A stretch of DNA of 49,653 nucleotides from Candidatus Aenigmatarchaeota archaeon (GTDB lineage: Archaea > Aenigmatarchaeota > Aenigmatarchaeia > JACPZZ01): positions 173,860 through 223,512 of the forward strand of contig JACPAF010000001.1 of assembly GCA_016180965.1 (NCBI GenBank), read 5' to 3'. A model generated the notes under the pieces. That model was given only the letters and a program-made list of their open reading frames with translations. It had not been told where the DNA came from and did not search any database. Shown piece by piece: positions 8,875-17,808 of the stretch. Made by a program: the position numbers and the translations under genes. The first letter of the stretch is position 1. Each line of letters begins with the position of its first letter.

Positions 8875-10371
8875 ATGGGAAGTTTAACGCGTATATTATC
8901 AAATACTTTTTATCTTAGCCTAGATTGGGTTGCACTGACACTGGGTGGCTACATTTATTGGATTCTGATGAGTAAGATGCTGTCCGTTGCGGACATAGGC
9001 CAGTTTTCAACCATTTCTAATACGGCTCTCTTCCTGGCAGGAATTTCCGGGCTGGGCATGAATGTGGCAGTAACGAAATTATTTCCCGAATACCAGATTA
9101 AAAATAAAACGGATTCGATTCCTCCGTCCATATCTTGGACGTTAAAGATAACTACTTTGGCCACAGTGTTAATCGGTGCAATTTTAATTTTGTTGTCACG
9201 CACGGTTTCCCACGAAATTTTCAGCCAGTATAACGTTTTGTTCATTGCGGCCATGGCAGTATTGACAAATTTTCTCTATATGACTTCCGGGTATTTGTTC
9301 GGGCTCCAGAAGATGAAAGAAATATTCAAATCCGACGTGATTTTGACACTTCTAAAAGTCGGTTTGACAGTACCGCTGATAATTTACGGGTTTGGTTATC
9401 TGGGTCCGGTCTACAGTTTCCTGGCCGCGGCAGCAATCGCAACGTTATTGAGATGGAAGTGGCTGCCCAGAGGGGGCGGGCAACCGGACAGGAAAAAATT
9501 GTGGTTTTATTCAATACCCGTCCTGGTCAGCAGTGCGGGCACGACTATGATCAATCAGGGAAGCGTCGTCCTGTTGAGCTTATTTTCCACCCCTATAAAC
9601 GTGGGAATTTTTTCCATACTATTCTATATAACATCTCCGGTCAGAATGATACCCCAGTTGATATCCAACGGTATGTTCCCGACCATGTCCCAAAAGTGGG
9701 CCGCTAATGACACGGACCAGATACAGAAAATAGTTTCCAAGGCTGTAAAATATTCAACGTTTATAGTGATTCCCCTGATAATATCACTTTCCATATTTTC
9801 CAAAGAAATTGTAATACTGCTCACGACGCCTGATTACCTTTCAATTTCCAACATGTTTTTCTTCATGTCATTGGCATACATGTTTTCCGGGATGTCTACA
9901 ATATTTACAAATATTTTGTATTCCTCAGGCGATGTGAAGTCGTTCAGAAATTCCAACCTAGTCGGAGGTTTCCTTAACTTGGTTATCGGAGCGATTGCCA
10001 TAGTGAAGTTTGGAGTGGCCGGGGCCGTAGCAGGATTCCTTTTGTCCAATTTTTCAATGCTCGTCTTCAGTTTTTATCTGATACGCAAGAAAGTAAAATT
10101 GCCGGTCAATAATTCCAACCTCTTTAAATTGGTGCTTTCATGCTCAATTTTTGTCATGGTTTCAAGAACGGCCGCCAACAATCCGGATCCGTTTGTTTGG
10201 GCGCCTTCAATTGTTTTGGCGTTTTTGATTTACGCATCGTCTCTTGTAGTTCTTGGATTTTTTGATAAATTGGACCTTAGGATAATCGAAGAGCTGGAGA
10301 AAAGATCCACAGGCCGCGGCAAAAATATTGTGGGTAAAATGGTTTCATTTCTGCAAAAATTCGCCAATTGA
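8875..10371 (+). CDS. Polysaccharide/lipid-linked glycan flippase (Wzx/MOP superfamily)
   Basis: A 498-aa membrane protein with about fourteen hydrophobic helices spread along its length, the hallmark of the MOP exporter superfamily (Wzx, MurJ, AglR-type). The N-terminal region, with LSLDWVALTLGGYIYWI and the SKMLSVADIGQFS loop, is typical of polysaccharide_synt proteins. It probably moves a dolichyl-phosphate-linked glycan or monosaccharide from the inner to the outer face, before STT3 uses it. Its position within the glycan locus supports that role. The ATG at 8875 is preceded only by a weak GGGATG. Confidence 0.88.
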   Translation: MGSLTRILSNTFYLSLDWVALTLGGYIYWILMSKMLSVADIGQFSTISNTALFLAGISGLGMNVAVTKLFPEYQIKNKTDSIPPSISWTLKITTLATVLIGAILILLSRTVSHEIFSQYNVLFIAAMAVLTNFLYMTSGYLFGLQKMKEIFKSDVILTLLKVGLTVPLIIYGFGYLGPVYSFLAAAAIATLLRWKWLPRGGGQPDRKKLWFYSIPVLVSSAGTTMINQGSVVLLSLFSTPINVGIFSILFYITSPVRMIPQLISNGMFPTMSQKWAANDTDQIQKIVSKAVKYSTFIVIPLIISLSIFSKEIVILLTTPDYLSISNMFFFMSLAYMFSGMSTIFTNILYSSGDVKSFRNSNLVGGFLNLVIGAIAIVKFGVAGAVAGFLLSNFSMLVFSFYLIRKKVKLPVNNSNLFKLVLSCSIFVMVSRTAANNPDPFVWAPSIVLAFLIYASSLVVLGFFDKLDLRIIEELEKRSTGRGKNIVGKMVSFLQKFAN

Positions 10372-10421
10372 ATTTATAAACATTGTTCAATATTCTATCT
10401 TATACTTGGTGGAAATTTCTG

Positions 10422-10955
10422 ATGAAATACAAAAAACCATTGAATCTAAACCTCGGTTGCGGATCCAGAAGAATAGCCGGCACATTGGGTATGGACGCGA
10501 TAAAGACGGACGCAACCGACTTGGTCCACGACCTTAACAAAGGGCTGAAAATGTTCAAGGACGGCGAAGTCGACAGCGTATATGCCATACATTTTCTTGA
10601 GCATGTAGATAATTATATTTTTTTAATGGAGGAGATATGGCGCGTCCTCAAGAACGGCGGGAAATTATACGTGGAAGTGCCGTTTTTTGCGCATGCCAAC
10701 GCTTTTACAGACCCGACCCATAAAAGATTTTTTACAATTTCCAGTTTCATATATTTCGACAAAAATAATTATTGCAACTTTTATTCATCAGCACCTTTCA
10801 AAATGGTAAAAAGGAAATTAATTTTCCCGGGGTACCTTAAATTTTTGGAATATATTTTTAACGTTTCTCCTATGATGCAAAAAATACACGAAAAAATCGC
10901 TTTTATATTTCCAGCCTTGGAATTACATTTCGTTCTGGAGAAATGGGGCGGTTAA
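10422..10955 (+). CDS. SAM-dependent class I methyltransferase
   Basis: A 177-aa methyltransferase-11 type protein. The SAM-binding motif LNLGCGS is at about residues 7-13, the acidic loop follows as GMDAIKTDA, and a post-motif LEHV is followed by the LKNGGKLYVEVP strand. I chose the ATG at 10422 because GGTGG lies just upstream and because a TATA box at 10373-10380 would start transcription near 10405, which is after the alternative ATG at 10383. It abuts a second methyltransferase with no gap. Likely substrates are a sugar hydroxyl or another small glycan precursor; this is inference from the neighbourhood. Confidence 0.8.
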   Translation: MKYKKPLNLNLGCGSRRIAGTLGMDAIKTDATDLVHDLNKGLKMFKDGEVDSVYAIHFLEHVDNYIFLMEEIWRVLKNGGKLYVEVPFFAHANAFTDPTHKRFFTISSFIYFDKNNYCNFYSSAPFKMVKRKLIFPGYLKFLEYIFNVSPMMQKIHEKIAFIFPALELHFVLEKWGG

Positions 10956-11507
10956 ATGGACAGGATACAATTCATAACAAAATACTGCAACGGGAAGATA
11001 TTGGACTGCGGAGGCTTCGAGGGGGAAGTGCACGAAATACTCAAGAAAAAATTTCCGGACGTAGTTTCGATAGACCGCGAAAAGGGGGCTGATTACCAGG
11101 CAGACCTGAATAAAGATAAATTGCCTTTCCCCGACAAGGAATTCGACACAATAGTTGCCGGGGAGATTGTAGAACACCTGGTTGAATTGTCTTTTTTCCT
11201 GCGTGAATGCAGGCGGGTGTTAAAAGACGACGGGGTTTTGCTGGTAACGACGCCCAATGCCGACGGCTTAAGCAGTTTTTTGGCAGGCACTATAAAGAGA
11301 TATAACCCAAACCACGTGCTGATGTTTAACAGGGGGACGCTGCAGAAATACATGGAACAACTCGGTTTCAAATGTGAAATGTCGTGGGTGAATTCTTTCG
11401 ATATACACAATTACCCGCTTTGGACAAGACCGTTTAAATACCTGACGTTCCTGTACCCTCCTTGGAGGCTGCATATTTGCGCTGTGTGCAGAAAAAACAA
11501 AAAATGA
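10956..11507 (+). CDS. SAM-dependent class I methyltransferase, second of a tandem pair
   Basis: A 183-aa methyltransferase-11 family protein. Motif I appears as ILDCGGFEGE (about residues 13-22), the ribose-binding acid is in VVSIDRE, and the conserved GEIVEHL and VLKDDGVLLVTTPN segments follow. The ATG directly follows the TAA of the preceding methyltransferase, so translation is likely coupled. The two proteins differ in sequence, so they probably methylate different positions or substrates of the surface glycan. The C-terminus contains a hydrophobic stretch (LTFLYPPWRLHICAVC) that may contact the membrane. Confidence 0.82.
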   Translation: MDRIQFITKYCNGKILDCGGFEGEVHEILKKKFPDVVSIDREKGADYQADLNKDKLPFPDKEFDTIVAGEIVEHLVELSFFLRECRRVLKDDGVLLVTTPNADGLSSFLAGTIKRYNPNHVLMFNRGTLQKYMEQLGFKCEMSWVNSFDIHNYPLWTRPFKYLTFLYPPWRLHICAVCRKNKK

Positions 11508-11530
11508 AATTTGTTTCGAAAATATAATTA

Positions 11531-11539
11531 ATTTATAAA
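11531..11539 (+). promoter_or_regulatory. TATA box of the Gmd-like gene
   Basis: ATTTATAAAC is centred about 27 bp before the ATG at 11562, with no Shine-Dalgarno between them, which fits a leaderless transcript. A nearly identical AATTTATAAACATTG sequence precedes the methyltransferase gene at 10371-10385. Confidence 0.6.
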
Positions 11540-11561
11540 CATTGCCCTGTATTTTACTATC

Positions 11562-12632
11562 ATGTCAAATTATTGGGAAGGCAAGAACGTACTCATTACA
11601 GGCCTCACCGGTTTTGTCGGGTCGTGGCTGGCCGAGAGTCTGATTTCTGAAAAATTCGGTTCCAACGTAATCGGACTGGTCCGCAGGCAATCGGTTCCCA
11701 GCAGGAAGAATATTTCGCACATAATGGACGGGGTTAAACTGGTTTCCGGGGATTTGAATGACATGTCCTCCATAGTGGATGTGCTGAAAAAAAATCAGAT
11801 TGATGTTATTTTCCATCTCGCAGCACAAAGTTATGTCACACGCAGCTTTGAGTCGCCCACGGATACATATTTTACAAATGTCATTGGAACGGCGAACGTA
11901 TTGGAGGCTGCTAGGCAGTACGACAAAGTCGAAAAAATACATTTTGCAGGCTCAAGCGAAGAATACGGACTCGTAATAAAAGATGATGCACATTACAGGG
12001 AATTGTTGAAAAACGGAGTGATGGTGTCGCCGGAACCTTTGATGGGCAGTACCGGCAAAGTTGTGCCTGAAATTCCGATAACGGAAACTAATTACCTGAG
12101 GCCCATGTCACCGTACGCAGTTTCGAAAGTGGCGGGAGATTACATGTGCTTTTGCCACCACAAGGCATACGGCATACCCGTTGTGCGTACGAGGGCTTTT
12201 AACCATGAAGGCCCCCGCCGCGGCGAAGAATTTGTTACATCGGTAATTGCAAAACAAGTGGCGGAGGGAATAAAGCACGGTAAACGCACTTTAACGATCG
12301 GCAACATGGAGCCGATACGCGACTATTCCGATGTGCGGGATATAATCGTCGGTTATATGCTAGCCGTTGAAAAAGGAAAGGCGGGTGAAGTTTACAATCT
12401 TTGTTCGGGGCGCGGCTGGAAAATAGGCGATTTGGTAAGAATGGCGATAAAAATTGCAGGCCTGGAAAACAAGATGAACATAGAAATTGATAAAAATAGA
12501 TTTAGAAAGGCCGAAGTTGACGTTCTTATCGGCGATTTTTCCAAGGCCAAGAAAGAGTTGGGGTGGGAGCCGAAGATAGGCTTTGAGCAGACCATACGCG
12601 ACCAGATAGAATACTGGGGAAAAAACATCTGA
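11562..12632 (+). CDS. GDP-mannose 4,6-dehydratase-like extended SDR
   Basis: A 356-aa nucleotide-sugar SDR enzyme. The cofactor motif is TGLTGFVGSWL (about residues 13-23), LAAQSYVTRSFESP is typical of GDP-mannose/CDP-glucose 4,6-dehydratases, the active serine-glutamate pair is in GSSEEYG, and the YxxxK motif is in PMSPYAVSK. An insert of about 35 residues between the EEYG loop and the YAVSK helix (about residues 133-170) is longer than usual for Gmd. The product would be a 4-keto-6-deoxy sugar nucleotide for the glycan. It is a single-gene unit with its own promoter, converging on the PHP gene. Confidence 0.85.
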   Translation: MSNYWEGKNVLITGLTGFVGSWLAESLISEKFGSNVIGLVRRQSVPSRKNISHIMDGVKLVSGDLNDMSSIVDVLKKNQIDVIFHLAAQSYVTRSFESPTDTYFTNVIGTANVLEAARQYDKVEKIHFAGSSEEYGLVIKDDAHYRELLKNGVMVSPEPLMGSTGKVVPEIPITETNYLRPMSPYAVSKVAGDYMCFCHHKAYGIPVVRTRAFNHEGPRRGEEFVTSVIAKQVAEGIKHGKRTLTIGNMEPIRDYSDVRDIIVGYMLAVEKGKAGEVYNLCSGRGWKIGDLVRMAIKIAGLENKMNIEIDKNRFRKAEVDVLIGDFSKAKKELGWEPKIGFEQTIRDQIEYWGKNI

Positions 12633-12643
12633 TTATATAAAAT

Positions 12644-13276
12644 TTATTTTTTAATAAAATTATTTATCATCTTCCGGCCTTTCACAATCCATGTCAACGG
12701 GTGTACGTAAACCGGACTGGGAATACAATTCATAATAATTTTTCCCTTCAGGAACAATTTGCGTGCGCCTTCCAGATCGTCTGTGTCCACATCAACTACA
12801 GCACGGCCGAGTTCCGACACGAAATGGGCATCGCTACCGCACACTTTGGTTTTATTATGTTTTTCCGCGATAATGTCAGCTTTTTCATTTCCTGAAATGG
12901 AAGTGCGCGAATTGAATATTTCAACCATATCCACGGGCTCGACAAGAGATTCCACGTCTTTGTGGGACCTGCACGGATGAGGAAGTATTGATATCCCGCC
13001 TTGCGCCTGTATTTCATCGCAGGCCGCGAAAAATTCGCGCGATTTTATCCCATCTTCCAGAAATAAACCGATTAAATGACCCCTGTCGGTTGAAACCTCC
13101 TCACCTTTAATAAGTTTTATGCCGGAATTTTTGAAATCATTGAAAGAAGAGGTTGAATTGTGGTCTGTTACAGCAATGCAGTCTATGCCATTTGATAATT
13201 CCAACTTCGCGATTTTTTTCGGTTCGGTGTCGCAGTCTGCGGAATATTTGGTGTGTATATGCAAATCTATTTTCAT
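12644..13276 (-). CDS. PHP-domain metal-dependent phosphoesterase
   Basis: A 210-aa PHP protein. Metal ligands are visible as HIH (residues 6-8) in the IDLHIHTKYSADC motif, VTDHN near residue 38, ILPHPCRSH, and GSDAHF close to residue 148. Stand-alone PHP proteins hydrolyse phosphoesters such as nucleoside or sugar phosphates; the substrate here is not evident. It is the last gene of a four-gene minus-strand operon (GT4, GT-C, GPT-like, PHP), with only 8 bp separating it from the transferase. It might recycle a phosphorylated sugar or lipid by-product, but that is speculation. Confidence 0.85.
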   Translation of the reverse strand: MKIDLHIHTKYSADCDTEPKKIAKLELSNGIDCIAVTDHNSTSSFNDFKNSGIKLIKGEEVSTDRGHLIGLFLEDGIKSREFFAACDEIQAQGGISILPHPCRSHKDVESLVEPVDMVEIFNSRTSISGNEKADIIAEKHNKTKVCGSDAHFVSELGRAVVDVDTDDLEGARKLFLKGKIIMNCIPSPVYVHPLTWIVKGRKMINNFIKK

Positions 13277-13284
13277 TCAATCAC

Positions 13285-14325
13285 TCAGGCCAATAAAATC
13301 AGGGCGGCTGCACATATCATTATTTCGGAAGCTATTATGATACCGCTGATTTGCCATTCCTTGAAATTGCCGGATTTCATGACCAGGTGGGTCAGGGAAT
13401 AAATTTCCTTGTACCTGCTTTTTAATGAGCCGTCCTTTTGCAATATCCCATAATTTTCCGCGGAAAATTTCGATCTCAGCTTGAGGAAAAACTCCAGCAG
13501 CCAAGGAGCAAATATGTAAATGGCGAATTTTTGCATGTTGCCTATGATCGCTATTACAGCTATGGCCGCGCCTACGGTGTAAACAAAACTGTCTCCGGGA
13601 AGGATTTTTGCCGGATACCAGTTGAATATTAGGAAAGCAAGCACAGCTGCTGCCATGGTAAAAGCTATTGCCGATGCAGCTATCGCGCCGTGCGTGTAGC
13701 CGAAAATTCCCATCGACAACAACGCGACGAAGCTTAATCCTGCTTCGAGCCCGTTGAAGCCGGCTAACATATTGACAGCGTTTGACGCGCCTACGACACC
13801 CAACGGCACGATCAACAGCGGATATAATATGCCAAAATTAACCGGCCCGACCAGCGGGATAGACATAGTCGAGTTGCCGGCCATTATCGCCATCAAAGGT
13901 ATTGCTGCCGGCAGGGTCAACAAAGGTTTTTGCCACTGTTTTAATCCGGTCCGTTTGTATTTTTCGAACCCGCGAGACCCTTCATTTTTGTTTTGAAGCC
14001 TTGTCATGTCGTCCAGCATGCCTATAACCATGATCATAAGTATCGTGGACATGCCCGCGAATATCAGAGCAAGGTATTCAAAAGAAACGATTTGGTTGTG
14101 AAGCAAAAAAACATTTATCCATATGAAAAGGAACATGCCCGACAAAAACCCGCATGCTATGGCTGGTCCTCCCATTTCGGCTATTTTTGGTTTGTTTGAT
14201 TTTTGTATGTCGGTGCCGACTATGTTAATAGATTCCAAAAATTTTATGAATCTGGGCAGTATTATAATCGAAATTCCGAAAGCCGTCGCGGAGGCCGCCA
14301 TTACGGACAGGTTGACATCTATCAT
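13285..14325 (-). CDS. UDP-GlcNAc:dolichyl-phosphate GlcNAc-1-phosphate transferase-like (GPT/Alg7/AglH, GT4-MraY superfamily)
   Basis: A 346-aa membrane enzyme with about ten hydrophobic helices. It should transfer a HexNAc-1-phosphate to dolichyl phosphate, the first step of lipid-linked glycan assembly. Hallmarks are KSNKPKIAEMGG near residues 42-53, the acidic GMLDDMTRLQ loop near 102-111, the KQWQKP helix start, and NAVNMLAGFNGLEAG near residues 185-199. That last form, with NGLEAG, is characteristic of archaeal and eukaryotic GPT rather than bacterial WecA/MraY. It lies 5 bp after the GT-C gene and 8 bp before the PHP gene. The sugar used could be GlcNAc or a relative. Confidence 0.88.
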   Translation of the reverse strand: MIDVNLSVMAASATAFGISIIILPRFIKFLESINIVGTDIQKSNKPKIAEMGGPAIACGFLSGMFLFIWINVFLLHNQIVSFEYLALIFAGMSTILMIMVIGMLDDMTRLQNKNEGSRGFEKYKRTGLKQWQKPLLTLPAAIPLMAIMAGNSTMSIPLVGPVNFGILYPLLIVPLGVVGASNAVNMLAGFNGLEAGLSFVALLSMGIFGYTHGAIAASAIAFTMAAAVLAFLIFNWYPAKILPGDSFVYTVGAAIAVIAIIGNMQKFAIYIFAPWLLEFFLKLRSKFSAENYGILQKDGSLKSRYKEIYSLTHLVMKSGNFKEWQISGIIIASEIMICAAALILLA

Positions 14326-14330
14326 CTTTA

Positions 14331-15917
14331 TCAGCTGTAATTTATTTTGTATATCAGTGTTGCCTGGTTTTCATATACGAGCGAAAATTTCGTGGAGTTT
14401 GAAATGTATTTAACAAAACTTGACGGGGTTGAAGTTACAACGTTGGAGTCGCTTATTGAAAATTTAGCGGCCACTATGTAATTAATCCCGTTCCTTTCCA
14501 GCAAAGGAATGACTTTTTCATCCTTACCCGAAAATAATATGGCTGGAAGTTCTGTGAGGTCCGTCCAAACTGAATTTATTTTGGGCGCGTAGAATTGGCA
14601 TGGTGTGCCCCACAGATTTATGGTATACGAACCGGCCGGGATGTTGGAATCCATCCATTTGCACGCTTCTATGTAATCCGGACTGAATTGTTTTACGGAA
14701 TTCATTTCACCCACGCGTTTTATTGATGTGCCGTAGCCGTACGCAGATACAAAAATTATAATCAACGCAACCAAGACCGAGGCCAGCTGTTTGCCGAGTG
14801 TCTTGTTTCCGAGAAGTTCTTTCATAGAATCTGCCAGATAAATGCCTCCCAATATAAACAGCGGCACGACTCCTATCAGAACGTCTCTGACAGCGTCTTC
14901 CGTGCGCGCGTTTAATGTGCCGAACGTCAGAAGGCCGTAAAGGAATAATCCGGCAGCCGATATCCCGCGTATTGAGTTGTTTTTGTTCAGCATCCCGAAT
15001 ATAGTACCGGCCACGAACAGCATGTATATTATCGGGGTGTAACCGAATTGCACGTAATTCATCAAGCCTATGTCAATGAATGAAAGGTTTGTGCCGGACT
15101 GTTCCACGTAGCCGGAAAAATCTGGCGATTTTTCTAGATCAGCAGGAGCGCTTCCTAGATAGCAGTTATTGCCAGATGGTATCCTCGGCTGGCAAATACC
15201 ATTGTAAGATAGAACTTGCCTGATGTTTGAGGCCGATCCTATAACCAAAGCAATCACAAAAAGCGCTGCGAAGCTCTTTGCGTTTTTTTTCCAGTCGTGC
15301 GAAAGGAAGAACATGATCAAAAGGGTTGGGAATATTAAAAGTCCGGTAAATTTGGACAGGGCTACAAAACCGGCTGAAATGCCTGATAGTATGAGGAATT
15401 TGTTTCCGCCTTCTTCCATGTACCTGCAGAAAGAATAAAGGAAAAATGTGAAGAAAAATACGAGCGGGGCTTCCGAATAAATTAACACGTTGTAAGTTAT
15501 CATTGAAGGCGTGACGAAATACAAAAACGTCGCGGCGAGGCCCGCTTCTTTTGAGTGCAGCCTTTTTACCAGCAGGAATAAAATAATTCCGGTGAAAAAT
15601 GAGAACATGGGTGTTAACATTTTGGCGACAGTGTCTGAAGTTCCGAAAACCAACATCGCGCCCGCGTACAACAGGTGCGGCAATGGAGGCCTGAAGTAAG
15701 CGCCGGAATAGATTTTTGTGGCTTCGAAATATTTTGGTATTTCCATATTTTCAACAATTCTTTTTGGGGTGCCCGCATGGAAACCTTCGTCTCCAAACGC
15801 AATCGGCGAATTCAGCGTAACGGATTCGAACGTGTACAGGTAAAAAACGCACATCGCAATTAGTGCAAACCCGATTACGGTTTCCGGCGACAGCTTAATT
15901 TCCATTTCTTCGGTCAT
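14331..15917 (-). CDS. GT39/PMT-like membrane glycosyltransferase (GT-C fold)
   Basis: A 528-aa polytopic protein with about eleven hydrophobic helices, then a soluble C-terminal domain of about 110 residues. The first outer loop has an acidic pair in AFGDEGFHAG (about residues 42-51) followed by YFRPPLPHLLYAG, the arrangement seen in PMT/ArnT-type transferases that use dolichyl-phosphate sugars. It would add a sugar to the lipid-linked or protein-linked glycan outside the cell. Translation is coupled to the upstream GT4 by a 4-bp overlap. It is probably functionally linked to the DPM1-like enzymes of the locus. Confidence 0.8.
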   Translation of the reverse strand: MTEEMEIKLSPETVIGFALIAMCVFYLYTFESVTLNSPIAFGDEGFHAGTPKRIVENMEIPKYFEATKIYSGAYFRPPLPHLLYAGAMLVFGTSDTVAKMLTPMFSFFTGIILFLLVKRLHSKEAGLAATFLYFVTPSMITYNVLIYSEAPLVFFFTFFLYSFCRYMEEGGNKFLILSGISAGFVALSKFTGLLIFPTLLIMFFLSHDWKKNAKSFAALFVIALVIGSASNIRQVLSYNGICQPRIPSGNNCYLGSAPADLEKSPDFSGYVEQSGTNLSFIDIGLMNYVQFGYTPIIYMLFVAGTIFGMLNKNNSIRGISAAGLFLYGLLTFGTLNARTEDAVRDVLIGVVPLFILGGIYLADSMKELLGNKTLGKQLASVLVALIIIFVSAYGYGTSIKRVGEMNSVKQFSPDYIEACKWMDSNIPAGSYTINLWGTPCQFYAPKINSVWTDLTELPAILFSGKDEKVIPLLERNGINYIVAAKFSISDSNVVTSTPSSFVKYISNSTKFSLVYENQATLIYKINYS

Positions 15918-17035
15918 TTCAAAGCACTCTTGTACAATTTGATATATTGTTTAGTTCCCCTTTTCCAGTCGAATTTTTTCACAGACCTGGGACCATTCGA
16001 CGCAAGGTAACGCTTTAATTTTTTATCTGATAGAACCTTTATAACGTTCTCTGCGATCGAAGCCGGGTCGGCGGGCGCGCACAAAATGCCGTTGAAGCCG
16101 TTTTTTATTATTTCCGGAAGAGATCCCACGCTTGACGCGATTACAGGAACTCCGCACGAGACCGACTCGGCTGCGGAGAGCCCAAACCCCTCGGATAAAC
16201 TGGGAACAACGCAGACGTCCGCGGATCTTATGATGCCCGGCAATTCTTTGACCGGCTTTGAATCTAAAAACTTCACGTTTTCCTGTAAACCAAGTTTTTT
16301 TACCATACCCGCGGCTTTTTTGTAATCTGTTTGCGGGTTCTTGGATAATAGTAGAAGCAGTCTTACGTTTGGCAATTTACTTACAATGCGCGGCATGGCA
16401 TTAATCAGATGGTGAACGCCTTTGACGGCCGCGGGCCTACCCAAGAAAATTATGGTGGGATTTTTGTTTTTTATCGACGGGACTGCGAGCGGGTTAAATA
16501 AATTTTTGTCTATCCCCGGATATATCACGGAAATTTTTCCCCTGTTAAACCCCTTGTTGACCAGCGCGGACTTTGTGGACTCGCTTATGGCTGCACAAAA
16601 ATGGTTTTTGTAGTGGTCCAAGGAAACATTTTCGATCGCGTAATTTATTATGGAAACCGGCGGCTTTTGAAGAGTCAAAAAAAGCTTGTCCCAGACTTCG
16701 AATACGGTTGCGACTACGGGTTTTTTGGTCAGTTTTTCTATGAAGGCTACGGTGGCCAATCCGCCCATAGTGGCTGCGTGCACGATATCCACGTTCTTTG
16801 CCAGTTCCACACATTTCTTTGCTGCCGCGGCCGCAAACGTGTGGCGTATTGGCGAATACACACGGTAAATTTTCCGGTTTTTTGATATTTCGAATGCGCT
16901 TGTTCCAGGAAGCCGTTGGGTAAGTATACTGACTTCGATGCCCGACTGGGCCAAGTTGGATGTAATATTGTCAAAAAGCGTCTCCGCGCCTCCGATATGG
17001 GGCGGAAACAAATCAAGCACGAATAAAACTTTCAT
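15914..17035 (-). CDS. Family 4 glycosyltransferase (GT-B fold)
   Basis: A 373-aa retaining GT4 enzyme. The acceptor domain starts with MKVLFVLDLFPPHIGGAE and the donor domain includes IIFLGRPAAVKGVHHLI and the motif SEGFGLSAAESVSCGVPVIA near residue 285. I chose the ATG at 17035 because a TATA-like TCAAATATAAG on this strand lies about 25 bp upstream; the GTG at 17047 would lie too close to it. It heads the minus-strand operon GT4, GT-C, GPT-like, PHP. The enzyme probably adds a sugar to the dolichol-linked chain started by the GPT enzyme. Confidence 0.88.
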   Translation of the reverse strand: MKVLFVLDLFPPHIGGAETLFDNITSNLAQSGIEVSILTQRLPGTSAFEISKNRKIYRVYSPIRHTFAAAAAKKCVELAKNVDIVHAATMGGLATVAFIEKLTKKPVVATVFEVWDKLFLTLQKPPVSIINYAIENVSLDHYKNHFCAAISESTKSALVNKGFNRGKISVIYPGIDKNLFNPLAVPSIKNKNPTIIFLGRPAAVKGVHHLINAMPRIVSKLPNVRLLLLLSKNPQTDYKKAAGMVKKLGLQENVKFLDSKPVKELPGIIRSADVCVVPSLSEGFGLSAAESVSCGVPVIASSVGSLPEIIKNGFNGILCAPADPASIAENVIKVLSDKKLKRYLASNGPRSVKKFDWKRGTKQYIKLYKSALK

Positions 17036-17118
17036 TTGATCGACCACATTAAATCTTATATTTGAATCATATCTATTTCAGTCAGTAGAACTTAACCGTT
17101 TTGGAGACATGCTAAACT

Positions 17119-17808
17119 ATGAATAATATCGGCATTTTGCTGCCAGCTTACAACGAAGAAAAAAATATCGCGGCAGTAATTAAAGAGGCCAAACGTTCTT
17201 TGCCAAGCGCACAGATAATCGTCGTCAATGACGGCTCCTCGGACAGAACTTCAGAGATAGCCAGAAAATTAAACGTGTTAGTCGTGGACCATACTAAAAA
17301 TATGGGCAAAGGCGAAGCACTGAGAACGGGTCTGGACATTTTTAACCGCGACTTTCGCAGCGTAAAATATATAGTGGTTGCGGACGCGGACAGGCAATAT
17401 TCCATACGGGAAGCAAACAGGCTTTTGAAACCATTAATTGGCGGCGAAGCGGATTTTGTGATGGGCAAAAGGGATTTTTCAACGGTCCCTGCGCGTCATA
17501 GGCTGGGAAACTGGGTGTGGAGAAACGCTTTCAACCTTTGGTTCAAAACAAACTATCCGGACACGAATTGCGGTTTTATAGCGATGACGAAGGAGGCGGC
17601 CAATGCGGTCATGAAAACGCTGGGCGGCGGTTATATCATAGAAACCACACTACTAACCCAGGCCATCAAAAGAGGGTTTAGAGTTTCACACGTAGGAGTT
17701 TCAGTCACATACACAAATACAAGCGGCGTTTTACGCGGCGTTTTGATGGTAGCCGGGGTCTTGGTTTTTATCTTTAAGAATGGTATGAAATATTCGCGGA
17801 AGAGATGA
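17119..17808 (+). CDS. Family 2 glycosyltransferase, dolichol-phosphate sugar synthase-like
   Basis: A 229-aa GT2 enzyme. Nucleotide-binding residues are in IIVVNDGSSDRT (about 33-44) and the metal-binding DAD lies at 89-91 within VVADADRQY. A single hydrophobic segment near residues 208-222 may attach it to the membrane. Sequence style is close to DPM1/Alg5-type enzymes that make dolichyl-phosphate mannose or glucose. It is followed, with a 4-bp overlap (ATGA), by the first half of the oligosaccharyltransferase, so it may provide a sugar to the glycan used by that enzyme. GGAG at 17103-17106 lies 12 nt before the ATG. Confidence 0.86.
   Translation: MNNIGILLPAYNEEKNIAAVIKEAKRSLPSAQIIVVNDGSSDRTSEIARKLNVLVVDHTKNMGKGEALRTGLDIFNRDFRSVKYIVVADADRQYSIREANRLLKPLIGGEADFVMGKRDFSTVPARHRLGNWVWRNAFNLWFKTNYPDTNCGFIAMTKEAANAVMKTLGGGYIIETTLLTQAIKRGFRVSHVGVSVTYTNTSGVLRGVLMVAGVLVFIFKNGMKYSRKR

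Noticed and set aside
12644-13276. PHP protein as a polymerase-associated domain or histidinol phosphatase
   Set aside because: No polymerase domain is fused and no histidine operon genes are nearby; only the general PHP assignment is supported.
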